In this document: positions 11,260 to 20,523 of the stretch, piece by piece
Layout of the letters: the number at the start of each line of letters is the position of its first letter
How positions within the stretch are numbered: the first letter of the stretch is position 1
Assembly (NCBI RefSeq): GCF_026427355.1
Contig: NZ_CP102664.1
Location: forward strand, 3,103,501-3,167,500
DNA: 64,000 bases
Reading direction: 5' to 3'
Origin: Sphingobium sp. JS3065
Lineage (GTDB): Bacteria > Pseudomonadota > Alphaproteobacteria > Sphingomonadales > Sphingomonadaceae
Notes under the pieces: model-generated
Database searches by the model: none
What the model saw: only the letters and a program-made list of their open reading frames with translations
What the model was told of the DNA's origin: nothing
Made by a program: the position numbers and the translations under genes

Positions 11260-14200
11260 GTGCGCTTAATTGCCAATTCCGGGACTGACCGGGCAATCGA
11301 CATCGTAAAAAGCTTTCAAGGCAATTCCCTGGAGATCCTTACTGAACTGATTTCTATTTTTGGCGCGCGCGAAGCGTTGAACGCGAGCGGTCTGCGGCTT
11401 GATCGCCTTCTACTCGGAATGGCGAGCGATACGGCCTTAGCTGGCGACGAGACAGATCGAGTTCGACGCAATCGCCTTCAAAGCCGATCGGTAGCAACTT
11501 CGCTCGCTCGTGCTCTCACTGTCGCCCAAATTAGACAAACTCGATTACCTCCCTCGCAATCGGTGCTGCTCACCGAGGGGGGCGCAGTGCTAGGTAATTG
11601 CAGCCTGACAACAGGAGGTCTCGGTATTGCGCCGCAGTCTCGACTTGGGTTTGTCCAACAGACCGAAAGTGCCGCCGAGTTGGCAATGGTCCGTCAGTGG
11701 TTCGAAACGGAGTGGAATGCAGCCAATCCGCTAGGGCCAGCGGTGTCAGCCCTGACTGATGCAGTGACCGCCGCCGCCGCCGACCATGCTCCCGGCGCGG
11801 TCTACACGCAGGCCTTGCATCAACTGTTCGCTGAGATGGAAGTAGGCACCGACGAGGCGCGCATAGTCGATTCCGCGACTGGCATCGGCGAAACCCAGGT
11901 CTGGTCGAAACTCTATCGCTTTCAGAAGGATGGCGTAATCGGTGCCATCGACAAGCTGCAGCGGTTCGGCGGCTGCATCATCGCCGACAGCGTCGGCTTG
12001 GGCAAAACCTTCGAGGCGCTGGCCGTCATCAAATATTTCGAACTGCGCAACGCTCGGGTGCTTGTCCTTGCACCCAAGCGGCTAAGGGAAAACTGGACGC
12101 TGTGGACACGCAACGATGTCCGCAACATGCTCGCCAGCGACCGCTTCGCCTTCGACGTGCTGAACCATACAGATCTGTCACGTGAGGGCGGCCAGTCCGG
12201 CGACATTGACCTCGGCCATATCAATTGGGCCAATTACGATTTGGTCGTCATCGACGAAAGCCATAATTTCCGGAACCGTCCAGCTGGCAAGGGCGAGCGA
12301 GAGAGCCGCTATGACAAGCTGCTGAACGCCGTGGTGAAGGCTGGCGTGAAGACGAGAGTGCTGATGCTATCGGCCACTCCGGTCAACAACCGTCTAAACG
12401 ATCTGAAGAACCAGATTGCCTTCGCCACCGAGGGTCATGACCAGGCGCTGGCAGGACACGGCATCGCGAGCATCGCCGGCACTATTCGCATAGCACAGGG
12501 CCAGTTCAACCGCTGGCAGCAACTTCCGGAGGCAGCGCGCACGCCGGCGAAGCTGCTGGAGATGTTGGGCTTCGACTATTTCCGCCTGCTCGACCTGCTG
12601 ACCATCGCGCGCAGCCGCAAGCACATCGAACGCTACTATGGGACCGCGGAAACCGGCACCTTCCCGGAAAAACTGGCCCCCGCCAACATCAAATCCGACG
12701 TCGACCTCACAGGCTCATTTCCGCCCATCGTTGAGGTCAACAACGAGATCCGCCGGCTGAAGCTCGCAGCCTTCGCGCCGCTCCGCTATGTGCTGGACGA
12801 TCGCCGTGCGGCCTATGAGCGGCGCTATAACCAGGATGTCGCCGGCGCGGGCGGCGGCGCCAGCGTGTTCCGTCAGTTGGACCGCGAAGAGAGCCTGATC
12901 GCGCTGCTTCGGGTCAACCTGCTGAAGCGCATGGAAAGCTCGGTTCATGCCTTTGCCTTGACCATCGGGCGGCAGTTGGAGGCGGTCGAGGCGCTGATCG
13001 CACGCATAGACGCGCATGACGACAGCATCGCCGCCCCCGCGATCGACGATCTCGACGATGACGATCCTGCATTCGACCAGCTTGGTGTCGGGCGCAGCGT
13101 TCGCGTGTTGCTTAGCGACGCGGATCTGGTCCGCTGGCGTCAGGATCTGGCCGAAGATCGGGATCGGCTAGCGCGCCTGCACGCGCAGGCCACCAGCGTC
13201 ACCCCGGAGCGTGACGCCAAGCTGGCCGACCTGAAGAAGCTGATCGCCGATAAGCTGGCCGATCCGTTCAATCCCGGCAACGTCAAGCTGTTGGTGTTCA
13301 CCGCCTTCGCTGACACCGCCGCCTATCTCTATGACGCGATCCGGGCCGACTACCCGCACCGCATGGCGCTGGTCACGGGGTCGGGCCGCAACAAGACGAC
13401 GCATCCCAAGCTCACCGCTGACCTCAGCTCTATTCTCACCGCCTTCGCGCCCGGCGCCCGGTCGCGTCCGGAGGCGCTAGCGGGCGAGGAAGAGATCGAC
13501 CTCATCATCGCCACCGATTGCATATCCGAAGGCCAGAACCTGCAGGACTGCGATTGCGTGGTGAATTACGACATCCACTGGAACCCGGTCCGCATAGTCC
13601 AGCGCTTCGGCCGCATCGATCGCCTGGGTTCGCCCAACGCGGTTATCCGGCTGGTCAACTTCTGGCCGAACATGGACCTGGATAGCTATATTGGCCTGGA
13701 GCGCAGCGTTTCCGGCAAGATGATGCTGCTCGACGTATCCGCGACCGGCGAGGAGAATTTGATCGAGACGCAGGCGGGCGACCAGATGAACGATCTGGAA
13801 TATCGCCGCCAGCAACTGGAAACGCTGCAATCGCGGGTCGTGGACCTGGAGGATCTGTCATCCGGCGTGTCCATCACCGATCTGACGCTGAACGATCTGA
13901 GGCTGGATCTGGCGCGCTTGTCCCCGGATGAGCGCGTGGCCCTCGGCAAGCAATTGCTGGGCACATACTCGCCGATCTTCGCCAGCGATGATTTTCCGCC
14001 CGGCGCGTTGTTCGTCCTGCGCGCCGCGACGCCGGCAGCGGAACGGTCGATAGCAAAAGGCGATCCACTCTTTCCCCATGCGCTGATCTACGTTGGCATC
14101 GATGATCGTATCATCCTGCCGCATAGCCAGCCCAAGCGGATGCTGGACCTGTTGCGTCTCGCCGCCGCGACATCTGCGGATCAGCAAGCCGAGGCGTGGA

Positions 14201-14409
14201 CACGGTTCGATGCCGAAACGCGAGGCGGTGAGGCGATGGAGGCATGGCAGTCCTTGCTGGCGGCCGCCATCCGGGGCGTGACCGGCAAGGCGGAGGAACG
14301 CGCGGTCGAGAGCCTGTTCACCACTGGCGGGATCGAGGGTGCAGGCGGTGAAAGCGGGTTGGATGATTGGGAAGTCATCTGCTGGCTGGCCGTCTTGCCG
14401 CCTAAATGA
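11260..14409 (+). CDS. SNF2/superfamily 2 helicase of an extended type III R-M locus
   Basis: The 1049-residue product is an SF2 ATPase. An uncharacterised N-terminal region of about 230 residues leads into Walker A ADSVGLGKT near residue 241, the DExH box VVIDESHNFRN near 330 and motif III LSATPVNN. The C-terminal RecA lobe has ATDCISEGQNLQDCD and VQRFGRIDRLGS near 780. These are SNF2/RapA-like features, so it should move on duplex DNA or remodel bound proteins rather than unwind forks. The start is GTG at 11260 with GGGGAG five bases ahead; the nearby ATG frames stop at once. It is followed by the DUF4391-like gene, mod and res on the same strand with 10-45-base gaps, so the four form an operon. 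Confidence 0.88.
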   Translation: MRLIANSGTDRAIDIVKSFQGNSLEILTELISIFGAREALNASGLRLDRLLLGMASDTALAGDETDRVRRNRLQSRSVATSLARALTVAQIRQTRLPPSQSVLLTEGGAVLGNCSLTTGGLGIAPQSRLGFVQQTESAAELAMVRQWFETEWNAANPLGPAVSALTDAVTAAAADHAPGAVYTQALHQLFAEMEVGTDEARIVDSATGIGETQVWSKLYRFQKDGVIGAIDKLQRFGGCIIADSVGLGKTFEALAVIKYFELRNARVLVLAPKRLRENWTLWTRNDVRNMLASDRFAFDVLNHTDLSREGGQSGDIDLGHINWANYDLVVIDESHNFRNRPAGKGERESRYDKLLNAVVKAGVKTRVLMLSATPVNNRLNDLKNQIAFATEGHDQALAGHGIASIAGTIRIAQGQFNRWQQLPEAARTPAKLLEMLGFDYFRLLDLLTIARSRKHIERYYGTAETGTFPEKLAPANIKSDVDLTGSFPPIVEVNNEIRRLKLAAFAPLRYVLDDRRAAYERRYNQDVAGAGGGASVFRQLDREESLIALLRVNLLKRMESSVHAFALTIGRQLEAVEALIARIDAHDDSIAAPAIDDLDDDDPAFDQLGVGRSVRVLLSDADLVRWRQDLAEDRDRLARLHAQATSVTPERDAKLADLKKLIADKLADPFNPGNVKLLVFTAFADTAAYLYDAIRADYPHRMALVTGSGRNKTTHPKLTADLSSILTAFAPGARSRPEALAGEEEIDLIIATDCISEGQNLQDCDCVVNYDIHWNPVRIVQRFGRIDRLGSPNAVIRLVNFWPNMDLDSYIGLERSVSGKMMLLDVSATGEENLIETQAGDQMNDLEYRRQQLETLQSRVVDLEDLSSGVSITDLTLNDLRLDLARLSPDERVALGKQLLGTYSPIFASDDFPPGALFVLRAATPAAERSIAKGDPLFPHALIYVGIDDRIILPHSQPKRMLDLLRLAAATSADQQAEAWTRFDAETRGGEAMEAWQSLLAAAIRGVTGKAEERAVESLFTTGGIEGAGGESGLDDWEVICWLAVLPPK

Positions 14410-14419
14410 TGGCCGTCGC

Positions 14420-15211
14420 ATGACGGTCACGCCCGCCGATATTCGCGCCGCACTGGCTTTGCCCGCGATGAATGCTCCTGCGCGGCGGTTACCGAAAGAT
14501 GTGCTGGCGCAGCATGGCGCCGCCAACACCGCCGACCGCAAGCTGATCGACAGTGCAATCGAGCGGCTGGACTGGTGGGCAACCTTGTCCCCCGCCACGA
14601 TCGGCGTCGCGGCGGGCGTGGATGAAGAGCGACCGGTCCCGGCCATCCAGTTGCTGGCTATGACGGCGCGGATCGAGCCGACCCAGCGACTGCTGACCCT
14701 GATCCATCGCGCCGTCCCTGTGCCGATCATCCTCGCTACGGCATTGCCGGGAGGCGCTGGAACCCGGCTAAGCCTTGCCCCACTCCGCCGGGCGGAGCGG
14801 ATCGCGGACCAGATGGTGGTCGAGCGGTTGATCATCGTGCCGGACCTTGAGGCTGAGCAAGATCCTGCCTCGGTGTCATTCCTGTCGAGCCTCGCGCTGC
14901 CGGGCCTGCCGCAGGCGCATCTGTCCGCGCTTTATGGTGCATTGATCGAGCGGGCTGAGGCGCTTGCAATAGCCCGGATCGTCAAGCAGCCATTCCAACT
15001 GGCGCCTGATGCGGCATCCACCGAAGCGCGTCGGACGGCGCTGCAACGCTATAGACAGGTCGAAACGGAATGGCTGACGGCCCGTGCGGCCGCGCGCAGG
15101 GAAAAGCGGCTGGCTCAACAGGTTGAACTTGGCAATCAGGCGCGGGAGCTTAAAGATAGGCTTCAGGCCATCGCGGGGGAGTTGGCCGAAACTCCCTTCG
15201 CTCGACAATAA
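14420..15211 (+). CDS. DUF4391-like protein of the type III locus
   Basis: The product is 263 residues from ATG 14420, ten bases behind the helicase stop. Its N-terminal half (LPKDVLAQHG, then IDSAIERLDWWATLSPATIG) and its C-terminal helical, arginine-rich part fit DUF4391, a family I know mainly from neighbourhoods of type III Mod/Res genes. No catalytic motif is evident. The C-terminus (roughly residues 200-255) looks like a coiled coil, which suggests a bridging or loading role between helicase and Mod or Res. Function is inferred from context only. Confidence 0.7.
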   Translation: MTVTPADIRAALALPAMNAPARRLPKDVLAQHGAANTADRKLIDSAIERLDWWATLSPATIGVAAGVDEERPVPAIQLLAMTARIEPTQRLLTLIHRAVPVPIILATALPGGAGTRLSLAPLRRAERIADQMVVERLIIVPDLEAEQDPASVSFLSSLALPGLPQAHLSALYGALIERAEALAIARIVKQPFQLAPDAASTEARRTALQRYRQVETEWLTARAAARREKRLAQQVELGNQARELKDRLQAIAGELAETPFARQ

Positions 15212-15255
15212 TTTTGAAGGAAGATGCGGGCCTTGGGCGCGCATGGAGATGAAGT

Positions 15256-17283
15256 GTGACTTACGCCAGCGACCCTATTCCGCAGATCACCCGCGATGAT
15301 GAAGCGGCGGGCAGCGGCGACCTTGTCGCAGGCAACGTCGCGCGGCTGAAAGAGCTGTTCCCGGAAATCATGATCGATGGCACGATCGATTTCGAAATCC
15401 TGCGGGAAATACTCGGCGATTCTGTGGAGGGCGGCGAGGAGCGGTATGGTCTCAACTGGAAGGGAAAGCGCAAGGCTCGTGCCTTTGCTCTGACACCGAG
15501 CCTGGGAACGCTGCTGCCTGCGCCCGAGGACAGCGTCGATTGGAATACGACGCAGAACCTCATGATCGAGGGCGACAATCTGGAAACACTGAAACTGCTG
15601 CGGCGATCGTATGCTGGTCAAGTAAAGTTGATATATATTGATCCTCCGTATAATACGGGAAAGGATTTTGTATATCCTGACAATTATACGGAATCGATTT
15701 CAACATATCTCGCACTAACAGGTCAGAGTGGAAGTGTAGGTGAATTGTTGACAACAGATCGCGAGGCTGCGGGACGGCTGCACGCTGAATGGCTCAGCAT
15801 GATGTATCCCAGATTAATTTTGGCAAAGGAGATGCTGGCAGATAAAGGTGTTATCGCCATATCGATCGAAGAGCGCGAATACTCTAATCTGTGGGCAATA
15901 TGCTGCGATATTTTCGGACAGGAGAATATTGTTGGAACTATCGTATGGAAGAATGCAACAGACAACAATCCAACAAATGTAGCGGTTGAACACGAATACA
16001 TAATAGTTGTTGCTCGAAGCAAGGCGGCTATCGACGGGGTATGGAGGTCCAGAGCATCAGCTGTAAAAGATATACTTATCGAAAAGGGCTTTGAGCTTTC
16101 TGCCATTTATCATGGCGACCGTCTTTCAGAAGAATATGACAAATGGTATCGCGCCCACCGAGCCGAATTGTGGCCTTTGGATAGATACAAGTATATTGAC
16201 GAAGGCGGAATTTATACGGGAAGTCAGAGCGTTCATAACCCGGGCAAGGAGGGCTACCGATACGATGTTCTCCATCCGGTGACTGGCAAGCCAACGAAGC
16301 AGCCACTATTAGGCTATCGCTTTCCAAAAGAGACAATGGATAAGCTTCTGAATGACGATCGCATATTGTTTGGAGAAGATGAAAATAAAATTGTAGAGCT
16401 TAAAGTGTATGCCAAAGATTACAGTGCAAAGCTGCCAAGTTGGGTCGATATAGATGGGCGACTTGGCGCGTATGATCTGCGCGATGATTTTCCAGAGTCA
16501 GTGCGGGTGTTCTCCAACCCTAAGCCGGTTTCGCTGATATCGTTGTTAATTTCCTACACGGCGGTCGACGATGGCGACTGCATAATGGACTTTTTCGCAG
16601 GTTCCGGTACGACTGGACGTGGAGTTTGGCAGGCAACTCTAGAAGATGGCGTTGCACGACGGTGCATCCTTGTGCAGCTGCCGGAGCTGCTGGAGGCTGG
16701 ACAGGCCAGTCAAAACGCGGCTGTCAAGTTTCTAGGCTCTATCGGTAAGCCGGCCAATATCGCAGAATTGACCAAGGAGCGCCTGCGTCGTGCCGGTGCG
16801 AAAATCCGCAAGGAGCATCCTGGCGCCAAGATCGACACCGGCTTTCGTGTCTACAAGCTCGCAACGTCGAACCTGAAGCCATGGCAGCCAGATGTCGAAA
16901 ATCTGGAGGCGAGCATCCTCGATGCCGTCGACAATGTCCTGCCCGGTCGCACCGAGAACGACCTGCTCGTCGAGCTGCTGCTCAAGACCGGCATTGATCT
17001 GACGCTGCCGGAAGAGAAGCGTAGCGTTTCGGGCCAGATCGTCCACGCGATGGGCGGCGGCACATTGATGGTCTCCCTGGGCAATGTCGACGCCGACGAC
17101 GCCGAAGCACTAAGCCAAGGCATCGCGGATTGGGTCGAGGAACTCGATCCGGTGCAGACAACAGTCTATTTCAAGGACACGGGGCTGGGTGCCGATGGCA
17201 ACCGCGCGGCAACTAAGGCGAACCTTGCGGCCATCCTGCGTCAGCGTCTGGGCGATCGCATCGCCAAGATCGCCAGCATCTGA
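15256..17283 (+). CDS. mod: Type III DNA adenine methyltransferase (Mod)
   Basis: The 675-residue product methylates adenine in an asymmetric site and provides sequence recognition for Res. Motif IV is IYIDPPYNTG near residue 128 and motif I is MDFFAGSGTTG near 442. This order (catalytic before SAM-binding) is the beta class usual for Mod, with the target recognition domain between them. The start is GTG 15256 with GGAG six bases before it. The segment from about 15600 to 16600, covering motif IV, the recognition domain and motif I, is clearly AT-richer and uses ATA codons, unlike both ends of the gene. This suggests the recognition core was exchanged. Confidence 0.93.
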   Translation: MTYASDPIPQITRDDEAAGSGDLVAGNVARLKELFPEIMIDGTIDFEILREILGDSVEGGEERYGLNWKGKRKARAFALTPSLGTLLPAPEDSVDWNTTQNLMIEGDNLETLKLLRRSYAGQVKLIYIDPPYNTGKDFVYPDNYTESISTYLALTGQSGSVGELLTTDREAAGRLHAEWLSMMYPRLILAKEMLADKGVIAISIEEREYSNLWAICCDIFGQENIVGTIVWKNATDNNPTNVAVEHEYIIVVARSKAAIDGVWRSRASAVKDILIEKGFELSAIYHGDRLSEEYDKWYRAHRAELWPLDRYKYIDEGGIYTGSQSVHNPGKEGYRYDVLHPVTGKPTKQPLLGYRFPKETMDKLLNDDRILFGEDENKIVELKVYAKDYSAKLPSWVDIDGRLGAYDLRDDFPESVRVFSNPKPVSLISLLISYTAVDDGDCIMDFFAGSGTTGRGVWQATLEDGVARRCILVQLPELLEAGQASQNAAVKFLGSIGKPANIAELTKERLRRAGAKIRKEHPGAKIDTGFRVYKLATSNLKPWQPDVENLEASILDAVDNVLPGRTENDLLVELLLKTGIDLTLPEEKRSVSGQIVHAMGGGTLMVSLGNVDADDAEALSQGIADWVEELDPVQTTVYFKDTGLGADGNRAATKANLAAILRQRLGDRIAKIASI

Positions 17284-17294
17284 TTGGACGGCCG

Positions 17295-20200
17295 ATGAAA
17301 TTTGTCTTCGAAGCCGAGCTTCCGCATCAGGTCGCCGCCATCGACGCCGTTGTTGATCTGTTCGCTGGGCAGGAAGAACGCCAATCGCTCTTCACCGTCG
17401 CTCCGCGCCAAATCGCGGGCGAACTGGAATATAACGAGAAGCTGCTGGGCTACGCCAACCGCTCTGACCTGCTCGACGAGGCGGTGCTGGAAAATCTGCA
17501 CATCGTGCAGAACCGCCACGCGCTGCCTGCTTCTCCAGACCTGAACGTCGCGTCCAAGGGCAAGAAGGATGCTGGCGGCGACTATGACATGGATTTCACC
17601 GTCGAGATGGAGACGGGCACCGGTAAGACCTATGTCTATTTGCGCACCATCTTTGAACTGAACCGACGTTACGGCTTCACCAAGTTCGTCATCGTCGTCC
17701 CATCTGTTGCGATCCGAGAGGGCGTGAAGAAGACAATCGAGCAGACACGCGACCATTTCCGTCAGATCTACGATGGCGTGCCTTTCGAGAGCTTCGTCTA
17801 TGACAGTTCCGACCTGTCTCGGATCATCGATTTCGCGTCGTCCTCGTCGATCCGGGTGATGATCGCCACCGTGCAGTCGCTCGGCACCAAGACTGCCGTG
17901 TTCCAGCAGGCACGCGAACAGACGCGCGATATTCCCGGCGTCGAATGGGTGAAGAGCACCCGTCCGATCATCATCGTTGACGAGCCGCAGTCAGTCGATG
18001 CCAATCCCAATGGCGCAGGCCGCCAGATCATGCGGGCAATGCAGCCATTGGCGACGATCCGCTATTCGGCGACGCATGTGGCCAAGTTTCACCCGGTCTA
18101 TCGCCTAGACGCTTTCGACGCGCATGACCGGGGGCTGGTGAAGTCAATCGAAGTGGACGGTGCCCAGATCCAGGACGCCGACAACAGCCCCTATGTGAAA
18201 TTGCTGGAGGTCGAGGCCAGGAAGGGACAGCTCCCACGCGCCCGGGTCGAGATCGCCAAGCAGATGAAGGGCGGCGTGTCCCGCCAGGCGGTGTGGGTCT
18301 ATGACGGGACCGAACTGATCGAGGATCAGGCGTCCGGCGGGCGGACAGTCTATGCCGGATACCGCATCGGCATCATTGAGAAGATGCGTGGCGGCGGATC
18401 AATGCAACTGATCGTTCCCGGTGATGGCGTGAAGGTGCTTGGGATAAATGACAGCTGGGGCGATGTTGATGCCGCGTCGCTGTCCCGCGCGATGGTGCGC
18501 CAGACGATCGAGCACCATTTCCGTAAAGAACTACGGAATCGGCCGCTGGGCATCAAGACGCTCAGTCTGTTCTTCATCGACGCGGTGGCCGATTATCGCC
18601 GGTATGACGAGGCAAACAACCCACAGCCCGGCCCGCTCGCAACCATGTTCGAAGAAGAATATGCCAAGCTAGCCGCGCAGCCGCGCTTCCAGTCGCTCTT
18701 CGCTGAAGTGCCCGCGGACGCCCCCCGAGCGCATGACGGATATTTCTCGCAAGACAAGAAGGGTCGGTTCACCGAGCCGACGTTGAACGCGGCTGGCGAA
18801 TTCTCCAATGCCCGCTCACGTGAGGATGCGGAACGTACCTTCGACCTAATTATGAAGGACAAAGAGCGCCTACTCGACGAATCCGAGCCCCTGCGTTTCA
18901 TCTTCTCGCACTCCGCGCTACGCGAGGGCTGGGATAATCCCAACGTCTTTCAGATCTGCTCGCTGCGCGAGATGGCCAACGAGACACGGCGGCGGCAGTC
19001 CATCGGCCGGGGCCTGCGCCTATGCGTCGACCAGGGCGGCCAACGCCGGCGCGACGAGGGGCTGAACGTCCTCACTGTCATTGCACAGGAGGGCTACAAG
19101 GAATTCGCCCAAGGCCTGCAGACCGAGATGGAACAGGCGCTGGATGTCAAGCTAGGCATCGTCACCGCCGACCTGTTCGCCGGCCTCACGTACGTTCTGC
19201 CAGATGGCAGCACAGCCCTCGTGTCGGTGAAGGAAAGCCGCGCCGTTTTCGACGGCCTCGCGGATGCGGGGCTGATCGACGAGAAGGGCAATGCGAAGCC
19301 TGAGCTCCGTACCGCCCTCGCCCAGAACACCGTACCGCTCCCTGCCGACCTGCCGCCACCGGCGGCTAAGCTGGTTCGCGATATGCTGCACCGTCTTGCG
19401 CGCAAGGTGCCGGTCAGCGACGCCCGCGACAAGCGGCAGGTTAAGCTCAACCTCAAGGTGCTTGAGGGGCATGACTTCCAGGCGCTGTGGGAACGGATCA
19501 GCCGCAAGACGACCTATCGCCTCGACTTCGACGACACGGCGCTGGTCGCGCGGTGCGCGCAAGCGCTACGGGATATGCCGCGCCCCGGCGAGGCCCGCGT
19601 TACTTTCGAGCTTGCCGAGATGCTGATCGGCCGAGAAGGGGTAACCCCGGAAAAGGTCGGGACTTCACAGCCGCAACGGCTTGCCGTCACGCGCCTCGAC
19701 GTGCCCGATCTTTTGGGCGAGTTACAGAACCGCACCGAATTGCCGCGTAAGGTGCTGGCCGACATCCTTGTTCAGTCCGGTCGGCTGGCGGACGCGGCGG
19801 TGAACCCGTCCGCCTTCGTCGACGCGGTGACGGCGATTATCCAGGCGGGTAAACGGCTGATGATGACGAACGGCATCATCTATAAGCCGCTGGACGAATG
19901 GTGGGCCCAGGACCTGTTCGCGCCCGAAGACGATGTGTCGGTCGATCGGCTGGTCTCGGTCGAGCACGCGCCGCTCGATCACATCGTCACGGACTCGAAC
20001 ATTGAGGCCGAACTCGCCAAGGCGCTCGACATCAGCGGCGCGATAAAGGTGTTCGCCAAGCTTCCGCAGGGCTTCAAGATCACCACGCCGTTGGGCACGT
20101 ATAATCCAGACTGGGCCATCGTCCGCCAGCATGATGGTCGAGAAGACGTCTATCTGGTCAGTGAGAGCAAGGGCGACCTGAATACGCTCCGCGACGCCGA

Positions 20201-20297
20201 GAAGGCGCAGATCGCTTGCGGCAAGGCGCACTTCAAGGCGCTGGACGTACCCTTCGTGACCGCGACCAACCTCGACGGAATTCTCGCGCAGATTTAG
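17295..20297 (+). CDS. res: Type III restriction endonuclease (Res)
   Basis: The 1000-residue product is the translocating and cleaving subunit. Walker A is EMETGTGKT near residue 105 and the DEAD-like box is IIVDEPQSVD near 228. The second helicase lobe holds SALREGWDNPNVFQI near 541 and SIGRGLRLCVD. The C-terminal PD-(D/E)XK nuclease shows NPDWAIV and, about 15 residues later, LVSESKGD around residues 940-960, so the catalytic Asp, Glu and Lys are all there. Length is normal for the family (about 980) and no frameshift is seen. ATG 17295 lies 11 bases behind mod, and the two should be cotranscribed and form the Mod-Res complex. Confidence 0.94.
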   Translation: MKFVFEAELPHQVAAIDAVVDLFAGQEERQSLFTVAPRQIAGELEYNEKLLGYANRSDLLDEAVLENLHIVQNRHALPASPDLNVASKGKKDAGGDYDMDFTVEMETGTGKTYVYLRTIFELNRRYGFTKFVIVVPSVAIREGVKKTIEQTRDHFRQIYDGVPFESFVYDSSDLSRIIDFASSSSIRVMIATVQSLGTKTAVFQQAREQTRDIPGVEWVKSTRPIIIVDEPQSVDANPNGAGRQIMRAMQPLATIRYSATHVAKFHPVYRLDAFDAHDRGLVKSIEVDGAQIQDADNSPYVKLLEVEARKGQLPRARVEIAKQMKGGVSRQAVWVYDGTELIEDQASGGRTVYAGYRIGIIEKMRGGGSMQLIVPGDGVKVLGINDSWGDVDAASLSRAMVRQTIEHHFRKELRNRPLGIKTLSLFFIDAVADYRRYDEANNPQPGPLATMFEEEYAKLAAQPRFQSLFAEVPADAPRAHDGYFSQDKKGRFTEPTLNAAGEFSNARSREDAERTFDLIMKDKERLLDESEPLRFIFSHSALREGWDNPNVFQICSLREMANETRRRQSIGRGLRLCVDQGGQRRRDEGLNVLTVIAQEGYKEFAQGLQTEMEQALDVKLGIVTADLFAGLTYVLPDGSTALVSVKESRAVFDGLADAGLIDEKGNAKPELRTALAQNTVPLPADLPPPAAKLVRDMLHRLARKVPVSDARDKRQVKLNLKVLEGHDFQALWERISRKTTYRLDFDDTALVARCAQALRDMPRPGEARVTFELAEMLIGREGVTPEKVGTSQPQRLAVTRLDVPDLLGELQNRTELPRKVLADILVQSGRLADAAVNPSAFVDAVTAIIQAGKRLMMTNGIIYKPLDEWWAQDLFAPEDDVSVDRLVSVEHAPLDHIVTDSNIEAELAKALDISGAIKVFAKLPQGFKITTPLGTYNPDWAIVRQHDGREDVYLVSESKGDLNTLRDAEKAQIACGKAHFKALDVPFVTATNLDGILAQI

Positions 20298-20397
20298 CGG
20301 CTGCTCGAATGCTGGGGCGAAGTACATTAGGTATCAGCTTTGATGCCGGACTTCGCCTCGGGGCAGTGCGAAAAACCGCTTTGATCGCGCGAATGTG

Positions 20398-20523
20398 TCA
20401 CGCTGGGTTTGCGCACCACGTTTCAATATCGGATTCCCGCCAAGCAGTGCAATTGTTTGAGATCTGGATTTGCGACGGAAATGACCCTGCCGCAATCTTG
20501 TTATACAGTGTGGACCTCTTTAG
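20398..20523 (-). pseudogene. alpA: 3' part of an alpA-type regulator gene interrupted by the IS
   Basis: Read on the minus strand across the left IS junction, this piece encodes the end of an AlpA-family winged-helix regulator: RSTLYNKIAAGSFPSQIQIS, then AWRESDIETW, with a stop at 20398-20400. It joins in frame with the 5' part at 22170-22440 once the IS and one TTAG copy are removed. It ends 100 bases from the convergent stop of res. Alone it has no start and should be silent. Confidence 0.88.
20520..20523. repeat. Left target-site duplication TTAG
   Basis: The four bases directly before the left inverted repeat of the IS are repeated directly after the right one (22170-22173). A 4-bp duplication is what IS1380-family elements make. 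Confidence 0.85.
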
